From: Treponema sp.
GTDB lineage: Bacteria; Spirochaetota; Spirochaetia; Treponematales; Treponemataceae
Assembly: GCA_016297805.1 (NCBI GenBank)
Contig: JAEDFX010000130.1
Location: 1 to 5,300, forward strand
Reading direction: 5' to 3'
Length of the DNA: 5,300 nucleotides
Translations under genes and position numbers: made by a program
In this document: in pieces, positions 1 through 5,249 of the stretch
How positions within the stretch are numbered: position 1 is the stretch's first letter
How the letters are laid out: each line of letters begins with the position of its first letter
The notes under the pieces: model-generated
The model's database searches: none
What the model was told of the DNA's origin: nothing
Seen by the model: only the letters and a program-made list of their open reading frames with translations

Positions 1-1024
1 GTGAGCGAACTTTTTCTGTTACAAGTTTACCAAGAATCTGTGTTGGGTAAGCAGCACCTGTTGGGTGATACTGTAAAGAATCCTGATATAACAATTTAGC
101 ACCAGCACGGTAAGCAATAACCAGACCATCAGCTGTAGCACCGTAGTGGTTAGATGTTGGGAATCCCTGATAGTGCATACGACCAGCACCACCAGTAGCG
201 ATGATTACAACTTTAGCTTTAGCAATGCGGAGTTCACCAGTTTCAACGTTCATTAAAACTGCACCACAAGCTTCACCTTTGTCGTTTTTAATCAATTCAA
301 TTGCTGCTGTGAAGTCAACAATTGTGATTGAATCAGGTCTGTTCAAAGCTTCATCCCGAAGTGTACGCATGATTTCAGCACCAGAGTAGTCTTTACAAGC
401 GTGCATACGTTTGCGGCTTGTTCCACCACCGTGTGTTGTTACCATTGTACCATCAGCTTCTTTATCAAATTCTACACCAAGGTCGTTTAACCATTTGATT
501 ACAGATGGAGCTTTGTTTGTAAGTGTGTATACCAATTCTGGTTTACCATCAAAGTGTCCACCACCGTAACAGTCCAAGTAGTGCTGAGCAGGTGAGTCAT
601 TTGGTTTATCAGCAGCCTGAATACCACCTTCAGCCATCATTGTGTTTGCGTCACCTGGACGAAGCTTTGTTGCCAAAAGAACTTTAGCACCAGCTTCAGA
701 AGCCATGATTGCAGCAGAACATCCAGCTCCACCAGCACCAATTACAAGTACGTCTGTTTCGTAATCTACATGGTTCAAGTCAATCTGATCAGCTGTATAG
801 CGAGGTTTTGCCTGTAACATTTCAGCCAATTCGATTGGAGCTTTCTGACCTTTATTAGGACCAATCTTCAATTCAGTAAACTGTTCCTTAATGCGGTCTG
901 GATGGAATTTTAATAATAAGTCGTCTTTCTGTTCTGCTGTAAGACGAGCATGTTCAAATTTAAGGTTTTCTTCACGTTTTGCAGCAACGATTTTTGCTGC
1001 TTCATCAAGATAATTTCCGTACAT
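1..1024 (-). CDS. frdA: Fumarate reductase/succinate dehydrogenase-type flavoprotein subunit, C-terminus cut by the window edge
   Basis: The frame is open from the ATG at 1024 to base 1 (341 codons visible), so the C-terminal part lies outside the window. The protein belongs to the FrdA/SdhA/NadB/TfrA family, which reduces fumarate (or oxidises succinate) at an FAD. Residues 91-105 hold the Rossmann FAD motif VIGAGGAGCSAA. AEGG follows at 131-134, an ATGGAGR segment at 276-282, the active-site QYHPTG at 318-323, and TEKVR at 336-340, where R340 aligns with the catalytic arginine. The histidine that binds FAD covalently in membrane Frd/Sdh (SHTVAAEGG in E. coli) is N127 here (ANTMMAEGG), so the FAD should be non-covalent, as in soluble relatives. 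About 85 residues precede the FAD domain, more than in ordinary FrdA. The start is chosen for TAGGAG six bases upstream, which overlaps the stop of frdB. Substrate is inferred; fumarate fits the motifs best. Confidence 0.9.
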   Translation of the reverse strand, partial: MYGNYLDEAAKIVAAKREENLKFEHARLTAEQKDDLLLKFHPDRIKEQFTELKIGPNKGQKAPIELAEMLQAKPRYTADQIDLNHVDYETDVLVIGAGGAGCSAAIMASEAGAKVLLATKLRPGDANTMMAEGGIQAADKPNDSPAQHYLDCYGGGHFDGKPELVYTLTNKAPSVIKWLNDLGVEFDKEADGTMVTTHGGGTSRKRMHACKDYSGAEIMRTLRDEALNRPDSITIVDFTAAIELIKNDKGEACGAVLMNVETGELRIAKAKVVIIATGGAGRMHYQGFPTSNHYGATADGLVIAYRAGAKLLYQDSLQYHPTGAAYPTQILGKLVTEKVRS

Positions 1025-1030
1025 AATCGT

Positions 1031-1036
1031 CTCCTA
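1031..1036 (-). promoter_or_regulatory. Ribosome binding site of frdA overlapping the frdB stop codon
   Basis: The minus strand reads TAGGAG, in which the TAG is the stop codon of frdB. Six bases separate it from the frdA ATG at 1024. This fixes the start of frdA and suggests the two subunits are translationally coupled. Confidence 0.75.
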
Positions 1037-1723
1037 TTTTTCAATGTCTCTGTTATTGTAGAGATTTTTGATTTCAGCTTTATCACCAGTAGACATAGCG
1101 ATGAACTTCTGGATTGCTTCTTCACATTTACCAGCATCAATTTCTGCAACTCTGTCCAAGAGGTGCTGTGTCTGTGGCTGGAGATATTTACCGTTCAAGC
1201 GGCGAGCAAGTTCTGCAACCTGTGGATGAGAAATACCAGCAGGACAACGTGATGAACAACATCCACACATTACACAGTCGAATGAAAGTTCAGCACATTT
1301 TTCGAATTCTCCACGCTGAGCGTAAGCAATGTACTGCATAACGCTTAAATCCTGTGTACAAGCACGTGTACACGCGTTACAACCTACACAAGAGTAGATT
1401 TCAGGATAAAGCTGCATCATTACAGACTGTTCAGGTTTAATTTCATTGATATTGTAAATCTGTTTTACTAATGGGAAGAATGGAAGTGTAGCAATGTACA
1501 TATCGTTTTCAACTTTCTTAGAACAAGCCAAGCAAGTCTGGAGCTGATTAGTTCCTTTAATACGATAAATTGTAGCACAAGCTCCACAGAAACCGTTTCT
1601 ACATCCACAACCACGTTTCAACTGATATCCAGCATACTCCATGGCATTCATAATTGTTAATTCAGCTGGTACATCATATTTTTTTCCAAAAATATAAATT
1701 GTTGCCATTTCTTTATCTGCCAT
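1034..1723 (-). CDS. frdB: FrdB/TfrB-type iron-sulfur subunit, one 2Fe-2S and two 4Fe-4S sites
   Basis: This 229-residue soluble protein should carry electrons to the flavoprotein encoded directly downstream. The N-terminal part is a plant-type [2Fe-2S] domain with C41, C46 and C49 (CRNGFCGAC) and C64, with further cysteines at C39 and C67. The C-terminal part is an alpha-helical dicluster domain with C112-x2-C115-x2-C118-x3-C122 and C150-x2-C153-x2-C156-x3-C160-Pro. Both motifs have four cysteines, which predicts two [4Fe-4S] clusters, as in HdrC and thiol:fumarate reductase TfrB, rather than the [3Fe-4S] centre of classical FrdB/SdhB. The C-terminal CCG (HdrB-like) domains of methanogen TfrB are absent. 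There is no membrane segment, and no FrdC/FrdD anchor gene is seen in the window. M1 is chosen over M6 because TAAGGA lies seven bases upstream. It is separated from flxA by a hairpin-rich gap. Confidence 0.88.
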   Translation of the reverse strand: MADKEMATIYIFGKKYDVPAELTIMNAMEYAGYQLKRGCGCRNGFCGACATIYRIKGTNQLQTCLACSKKVENDMYIATLPFFPLVKQIYNINEIKPEQSVMMQLYPEIYSCVGCNACTRACTQDLSVMQYIAYAQRGEFEKCAELSFDCVMCGCCSSRCPAGISHPQVAELARRLNGKYLQPQTQHLLDRVAEIDAGKCEEAIQKFIAMSTGDKAEIKNLYNNRDIEK

Positions 1724-1730
1724 ATTTTTT

Positions 1731-1750
1731 TCCTTAGGGCTTTGCCCTAA
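1731..1750 (-). promoter_or_regulatory. Hairpin joined to the frdB ribosome binding site
   Basis: On the transcribed strand TTAGGGC-AAA-GCCCTAA (1750 to 1734) is a perfect 7-bp stem with a three-base loop. Its last three bases, TAA, are also the first bases of the Shine-Dalgarno-like TAAGGA (1736-1731), seven bases before the frdB ATG. Folding would hide part of the ribosome binding site. No U-run follows the stem (it is followed by GGAAAAAAAT), so it does not look like an intrinsic terminator. A regulatory role is inference. Confidence 0.55.
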
Positions 1751-1760
1751 AACCCATTAA

Positions 1761-1810
1761 TTAGGGGAAGAACACCCCTCTACTTCGAAGCGGGGGTTTT
1801 CTTCCCCTAA
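1761..1810 (-). repeat. Long inverted repeat, 18-bp arms with one mismatch
   Basis: The arms on the plus strand are TTAGGGGAAGAACACCCC (1761-1778) and GGGGTTTTCTTCCCCTAA (1793-1810). They pair at 17 of 18 positions around a 14-base loop that contains the palindrome CTTCGAAG. This is the strongest secondary structure in the window and should fold in RNA of either strand. No U-tract follows it in the direction of the operon, so a standard Rho-independent terminator is not supported. Confidence 0.75.
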
Positions 1811-1833
1811 AACCCCATCATTCCCCAGCACGA

Positions 1834-1853
1834 CTTAGGGCTTCCGCCCTAAG
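1834..1853 (-). repeat. Perfect 8-bp stem-loop with GGAA loop in the transcript
   Basis: On the transcribed strand CTTAGGGC-GGAA-GCCCTAAG pairs at all eight positions. The loop GGAA fits the stable GNRA class only when read on the minus strand (on the plus strand it is TTCC), which hints that the RNA of this operon is the form that matters. It lies 38 nt after the flxA stop codon and lacks a downstream U-run. Confidence 0.65.
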
Positions 1854-1891
1854 AACCCAGCAAAGGTCTATAGGATTTCAGGTTTTTCTTA

Positions 1892-2722
1892 TTAATACTC
1901 TGGAGGTAACTCTCCTAATTGATCAAAACTAAATACAGGACCGTCTTTACAAACGAACTTGTCGCCGATGTTACAGCGTCCGCATTTACCAATACCACAC
2001 TTCATTCTCATTTCCATTGTTGTGAAGATCTGTTCATCCTTGAAACCAAGGTCTTTCAAAATCTTCAACGACATGTGGATAAGAATTGGAGGTCCACACA
2101 TGATTACTGTCATTCCGGCATCTGGTTTAAGCTCTGTAATGAATGGTGGAACGAATCCTACGTGACCATTCCATCCTTCTTCTGCACGGTCAATTGTAAT
2201 ATCAATTGAACAGTTTGGCTGTTTCATCCAAACATTCTGCATTTCATCAAGGCGAACTAAATCAGCCTTAGAACGGGCACCGTAGATTACCTGGATTTTT
2301 CCATAGTTTTCACGGTGATCCATCATGTAATTAACTACAGAGTGAACTGGAGCAATACCAATACCACCGGCAATTACAAGAATATCTTTACCTTTAAGGG
2401 CTCCTTCTACAGGGAATCCGTTACCAACTGGACCGCGGAGACAAATCTGCTGACCAACTTCTGCAGAGTGCAACCATTCAGTTACACAACCACATTTTTT
2501 GATAGAGAATTCCATGTGTGTTTCAAGAGTAGGTGAAGAAGTAATAGAAATCATTGATTCACCAACACCAGGAACGATGAGCATTGCACACTGACCTGGA
2601 ATGTGGTTGAACAATTTTTTTCCATCAAGACCAACTACACTGAAAGTTTTTACATCAGGAGTTTCCTGTTTAATATCAATAATTTTTCCTACATAAGGAA
2701 TAAAGCTTTCGTTGTTTTCCAT
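1892..2722 (-). CDS. flxA: FAD/NAD(P)H-binding oxidoreductase subunit FlxA-like (ferredoxin-NADP reductase/AsrB/PyrK family)
   Basis: This 276-residue protein is the likely NAD(P)H entry point of the complex. An FAD-binding barrel covers about residues 8-105, with ESMISITSSP (55-64) in the place of the usual RxYS FAD motif and RGPVGNGFP at 96-104. The nucleotide-binding half has AGGIGIAPVHSV (118-129), YGAR (147-150) and CGPP (209-212). The C-terminus carries a [2Fe-2S] site of the PyrK/AsrB kind: C242-x4-C247-x2-C250-x7-C258, within MRMKCGIGKCGRC and followed by KDGPVF. Length and domain order match FlxA of the FlxABCD-HdrABC system and the B subunit of anaerobic sulfite reductase; the neighbours favour FlxA. 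AGGAG lies six bases before the ATG, in the 16-nt gap after flxB. NADH versus NADPH preference cannot be read safely. Confidence 0.88.
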   Translation of the reverse strand: MENNESFIPYVGKIIDIKQETPDVKTFSVVGLDGKKLFNHIPGQCAMLIVPGVGESMISITSSPTLETHMEFSIKKCGCVTEWLHSAEVGQQICLRGPVGNGFPVEGALKGKDILVIAGGIGIAPVHSVVNYMMDHRENYGKIQVIYGARSKADLVRLDEMQNVWMKQPNCSIDITIDRAEEGWNGHVGFVPPFITELKPDAGMTVIMCGPPILIHMSLKILKDLGFKDEQIFTTMEMRMKCGIGKCGRCNIGDKFVCKDGPVFSFDQLGELPPEY

Positions 2723-2738
2723 CTCTTTCTCCTATTCC

Positions 2739-3776
2739 TTAGATATCATCACTTTCGTTTACGGCTTTAATAACCTTAACGATGTTCATATTAACTGGAC
2801 AGTTTTCAACACAGCGGCCACAACCAGTACAAGAGAACATGTCATTGTGTGCCATTGGATAGTACATCAATTTGTGCATAAAGCGCTGGCGTGAACGTTC
2901 TTTCTGTGTGTGACGTGGATTTTCTGCAGCCATCTGAGTAAAGTCATTGTGCATACAAGAGTCCCAGCAGCGAATCTGACGAACACCGTTACCTGTATCA
3001 AAGTCACGAACATCGAAACACATACAAGTTGGACAAACATATGTACAAGTTCCACAACCTACACAAGGTTCTGCAACTTTATCCCAAATTTTAGAGTTGA
3101 AAATCTTAAGCATGTCTTTGCCCTGGAACTTAGAAAGGTCCATTTTAGCAAATGGCTGAGCTTCAACTTTAGCTTTAATATCTTTCTTTGCAGCTTCAAC
3201 GGCAGAATCAGCAGCGTCTGCTAAAACAGATTTAGCAGCTTCTACAAATTTCTTACCTTTGTCTGTGTTAGCCTGAAAATAATATTTTCCGTCTGCCAGC
3301 CAGCAGCTTACATCTCCAGAAGGAGTGCTCTGTGAAGCATCAATTCCGAATGTTGGACAGAAACAAGTTTTTGCAGGTTCATTACAAGCAAGAACAATTA
3401 CTGTTCCGTGGTCACGTCGGTTCTTGTAGTAAGAATCAACTGGATCCATGTTGAGGTAAACACCATCAATTACATCAAAACCACGAGCATCACAAGCACG
3501 AACACCAAAAATTACAAAGTCTTCAACTTCTTTACGTGGGTCTACAACTTTTACTTCTTTTCCGTTCAATTCATATGAAACCATATGTTCTGTTTTTGGG
3601 AAGAAGAAATCTTTAGCAGAACGAGTTGTTTTCAAGCATTCAGAAAGTTTTGTGCCTTTTTCCCATCTCTGGAAATCAGCTTTACCTGAATTGTTATCAA
3701 CAGGCAAATACAAAGGCTGTTTTGAACCAATCAGTTCAAATAATGAATCAATTTTATCTTTTGCGATACTAAGCAT
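2739..3776 (-). CDS. flxB: 4Fe-4S dicluster electron-transfer subunit, FlxB/AsrA-like
   Basis: This 345-residue soluble iron-sulfur protein is related to anaerobic sulfite reductase subunit A and to hydrogenase-associated dicluster subunits. The N-terminal domain has FPKTEHMVSYE (59-69), GVRACDARG (91-99, with C95) and a cysteine group C131/C138/C140 (CNEPAKTCFC). Residues about 171-215 form a Lys/Ala-rich, probably helical linker. The C-terminal ferredoxin-like domain has C238-x2-C241-x2-C244-x3-C248-Pro and C316-x2-C319-x2-C322-x3-C326-Pro. Extra cysteines C251, C253, C270 and C274 lie between the motifs. Its probable role is to pass electrons between FlxA and the other iron-sulfur subunits. 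The ATG is fixed by the TAATG overlap with flxC and by GGAGG nine bases upstream. The family call is firm; the B versus C letter follows resemblance to AsrA and is less certain. Confidence 0.82.
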   Translation of the reverse strand: MLSIAKDKIDSLFELIGSKQPLYLPVDNNSGKADFQRWEKGTKLSECLKTTRSAKDFFFPKTEHMVSYELNGKEVKVVDPRKEVEDFVIFGVRACDARGFDVIDGVYLNMDPVDSYYKNRRDHGTVIVLACNEPAKTCFCPTFGIDASQSTPSGDVSCWLADGKYYFQANTDKGKKFVEAAKSVLADAADSAVEAAKKDIKAKVEAQPFAKMDLSKFQGKDMLKIFNSKIWDKVAEPCVGCGTCTYVCPTCMCFDVRDFDTGNGVRQIRCWDSCMHNDFTQMAAENPRHTQKERSRQRFMHKLMYYPMAHNDMFSCTGCGRCVENCPVNMNIVKVIKAVNESDDI

Positions 3777-4738
3777 TATTCATTACCTCCGTCTTTTGAT
3801 CTGTCGTAAACAATAGTTGTTTCCGGGTCATCTTCCTGGAAGCAGAGCATAGCTGGTTTTGATTCCATATCAGCTCCTGCCTGGTAGTCACCGTAGATTT
3901 CATTAATATCTTTAATGTATTTACGGTTAAGAAGATAAAGTGGAATGTTCTGAGGACAAACTCTTGAACATTCGCCACAGTCTGTACAACGGCCTGCAAC
4001 ATGCCATGCACGGATAATGTGGAACAAGCTTTCTTCGAAGTTTGTTTCTGCAACTTTCTGTGTTGTGTAAAGAGCGTTGTTATCGAATACACATTTTTCA
4101 CAAGTACAAGCAGGACAAACGTTACGACATGCATTACAGCGGATACAACGAGAGAATTCATTTCTCCAGAAGTTATAGCGTTCTTCTACAGACATTGCTT
4201 CAAGCTTTGCAACTTCTTCCATACGAGAAGTGTTTGGAGCAACATCAGCATTTGGATCGACTCCAATATATTCATCACAAGAAACTGGCTTTTTACCTGC
4301 ACAATTGTCGCAAAGGTCTCCGCCATCAATTGTATCCTGGCAAGGAACACCAATTGCATAAACGTCTTCGCGAGTAATGCGGCTTTCTTTTAAAAGCTGT
4401 GTGAATGAATATGTGTCAGCTGGTTTTAAGAATACCAATACAACTTCCTGAGGAATTGGGGCATCCTGAGCGTTAGGATCACGCTGTTTAGCCATTGTAT
4501 TGTTCATACGAGTTGTTGATTTAGCAATCTCGATGTTCTTTGTAATACCAACCAAGTATTTTGAAAGATTTGCTTTACAATATTTATTGAAAACAAAATC
4601 TTTATCTAATTCTTCTGCAGTTGTAAATACTGCTGGAGTAATATCATCTTCAAAGAGACCTTTTTTCCAGCCTACAACTTTCTGTACTTTGCCTTCAGAA
4701 AGTAATTCTTTTGCACGAGCGATTAATTTGTCTTGCAT
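3776..4738 (-). CDS. flxC: 4Fe-4S dicluster subunit with FrhB-like N-terminal part, FlxC-like
   Basis: This 320-residue iron-sulfur protein lies between flxD and flxB. The N-terminal half resembles the F420-hydrogenase beta-type (FrhB-like) fold found in Hdr-linked proteins, with GVPCQDTIDGGDLCDNC (130-146) and C154 giving a four-cysteine set C133/C143/C146/C154 that could hold a further cluster. The C-terminal half has two [4Fe-4S] motifs: C198-x2-C201-x2-C204-x3-C208-Pro and C251-x2-C254-x2-C257-x3-C261-Pro. An added C211-x-C213-x2-C216 follows the first motif. No membrane segment or signal peptide is seen. Its ATG lies inside the end of flxD (16-nt overlap), with GGAGG seven bases upstream, so translation is probably coupled. 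The role is electron transfer within the Flx complex; its direct partners are not evident from sequence. Confidence 0.82.
   Translation of the reverse strand: MQDKLIARAKELLSEGKVQKVVGWKKGLFEDDITPAVFTTAEELDKDFVFNKYCKANLSKYLVGITKNIEIAKSTTRMNNTMAKQRDPNAQDAPIPQEVVLVFLKPADTYSFTQLLKESRITREDVYAIGVPCQDTIDGGDLCDNCAGKKPVSCDEYIGVDPNADVAPNTSRMEEVAKLEAMSVEERYNFWRNEFSRCIRCNACRNVCPACTCEKCVFDNNALYTTQKVAETNFEESLFHIIRAWHVAGRCTDCGECSRVCPQNIPLYLLNRKYIKDINEIYGDYQAGADMESKPAMLCFQEDDPETTIVYDRSKDGGNE
3786..3790 (-). promoter_or_regulatory. Ribosome binding site of flxB inside flxC
   Basis: GGAGG on the minus strand lies within the last codons of flxC and nine bases before the flxB ATG at 3776. An ATG lying between them (in AATGAATAATG) is in another frame and stops after four codons, so the ATG at 3776 is the true start. 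Confidence 0.65.
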
Positions 4739-5163
4739 CTTACATCCTCCAGCTTTTTATTTTCGCCAAGGGCTTTAATCTGAGCAACGAAATCATTCAT
4801 GATTCCTGCAAAGCGTACACCTTCAGCAGCAGAACACCATTCTACACGAGTACGACCTTTATCAATTCCCAAGTAATCAAGCATAGAGAAAAGAAGAGTC
4901 ATACGACGACGAGCAAAATAGTTTCCTGTAGAGTAGTGACAGTCACCTGGGTGACAACCACACAAAATTACACCATCAGCACCACGCTGGAATGCACGCA
5001 AAATGAACATTGGGTTCAAGCGACATGAACAAGGGATGCGGATGATTTTTACATTCTTAGGATATTCAAGACGGTTGTTTCCAGCTAAGTCAGCACCAGC
5101 GTAAGAACACCAGTTACAGCAGAAAGCAACGATTCTTGGTTCCCATTCTTTATTTTCAGCCAT
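4723..5163 (-). CDS. flxD: MvhD/FlpD-type hydrogenase iron-sulfur subunit, FlxD-like
   Basis: This 146-residue protein matches the MvhD/FlpD family (Pfam FlpD), small [2Fe-2S] subunits that deliver electrons to HdrA. Hallmarks are FCCNWCSYAGADLAG (14-28), a short PCSCR segment (44-48; many relatives have CSGR or CTGR) and the strongly conserved GCHPGDCHYSTGNYFARRR (69-87). Cysteines C15, C16, C19, C45, C47, C68, C70 and C75 are candidate ligands. The length is typical. It sits directly after a gene whose tail resembles HdrA and before flxC, as expected for the HdrA contact subunit of an Flx complex. Unlike the other genes of the block, its ATG has no clear Shine-Dalgarno sequence; the upstream bases are A/T-rich (AAAAATTAAAAT). 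Confidence 0.93.
   Translation of the reverse strand: MAENKEWEPRIVAFCCNWCSYAGADLAGNNRLEYPKNVKIIRIPCSCRLNPMFILRAFQRGADGVILCGCHPGDCHYSTGNYFARRRMTLLFSMLDYLGIDKGRTRVEWCSAAEGVRFAGIMNDFVAQIKALGENKKLEDVRCKTN
4746..4750 (-). promoter_or_regulatory. Ribosome binding site of flxC inside flxD
   Basis: The minus strand reads GGAGG within the last codons of flxD, seven bases before the flxC ATG at 4738. It decides the flxC start and explains the 16-nt gene overlap. Confidence 0.7.
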
Positions 5164-5246
5164 ATTTTAATTTTTCAGCTATTAATAAAAGAACTAGTAA
5201 ATCGAAACTAAGATTTAATTCTTAATTCTTCATTCTTAATTCTTCA
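5164..5246 (-). other. A/T-rich intergenic leader upstream of flxD
   Basis: These 83 nt separate the upstream gene from flxD. Their distal part is the heptamer array; the proximal part is A/T-rich with no convincing -35/-10 pair and no Shine-Dalgarno site for flxD. TATTAA on the transcribed strand could serve as a -10 box, but no good -35 partner is seen. flxD is therefore probably read from a promoter further upstream, together with the preceding gene. Confidence 0.4.
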
Positions 5247-5249
5247 TTA
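5215..5249. repeat. Heptanucleotide tandem repeat, five units of TTMATTC
   Basis: On the plus strand five adjoining 7-base units read TTAATTC, TTAATTC, TTCATTC, TTAATTC and TTCATTA. Since 7 is not a multiple of 3, the minus-strand units (GAATTAA/GAATGAA) present stop codons in all three frames. The array begins exactly at the TAA stop of the upstream gene. Function is unknown; it may simply be slippage-derived spacer DNA. Confidence 0.8.

Larger units (their letters stand above)
1734..1858 (-). repeat. Intergenic array of three inverted repeats, each led by GGGTTYTTAGGG-like sequence
   Basis: The 168-nt gap between flxA and frdB contains three stem-loops in a row (1834-1853, 1761-1810, 1734-1750). 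On the transcribed strand each is entered by a near-identical direct repeat: GGGTTCTTAGGGC (1858-1846), GGGGTTTTAGGGG (1816-1804) and GGGTTTTAGGGC (1755-1744). The direct and inverted repetition resembles a REP/BIME-type dispersed intergenic element, but whether it recurs elsewhere in the genome cannot be seen here. It sits at the only wide gap of the gene block, between the Flx genes and the fumarate reductase genes. It could act as an RNA processing, stabilising or attenuation region, or be a passive insertion. Confidence 0.7.

Noticed and set aside
910..1149. 79-codon minus-strand frame across the frdB/frdA junction
   Set aside because: It overlaps the ends of two well-supported genes in another frame and encodes a Lys/Leu/Ser-rich shadow peptide.
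1724..1760. Rho-independent terminator at the last hairpin
   Set aside because: The T-run lies on the plus strand before the stem; on the operon strand the stem is followed by A-rich sequence with the frdB ribosome binding site. A terminator for plus-strand transcription would have nothing to terminate.
1744..1858. Telomere-like TTTTAGGG repeats
   Set aside because: The units are only three, are widely spaced and serve as arms of hairpins in an operon; the likeness is coincidental.
1733..1860. Transposon or CRISPR array
   Set aside because: There is no transposase, no target-site duplication evident, and the repeats are only 12-18 bp with irregular spacing and no spacer pattern.
3769..4161. 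130-codon open frame on the minus strand within flxC
   Set aside because: It lies in another frame of flxC, which has clear cluster motifs, and its product is low-complexity with no recognisable domain.
4001..4393. Long open frames on the plus strand antisense to flxC, and similar ones antisense to the other genes
   Set aside because: They are antisense shadows caused by the strong codon bias of the minus-strand genes, rich in Cys/Thr/Phe and without ribosome binding sites or domains.
4723..5163. Selenocysteine-containing FlxD
   Set aside because: All expected cysteine positions are TGT/TGC codons and there is no in-frame TGA.
5164..5215. Promoter for flxD
   Set aside because: TATTAA could be a -10 box, but no acceptable -35 sequence sits at the right distance, so no promoter is called.
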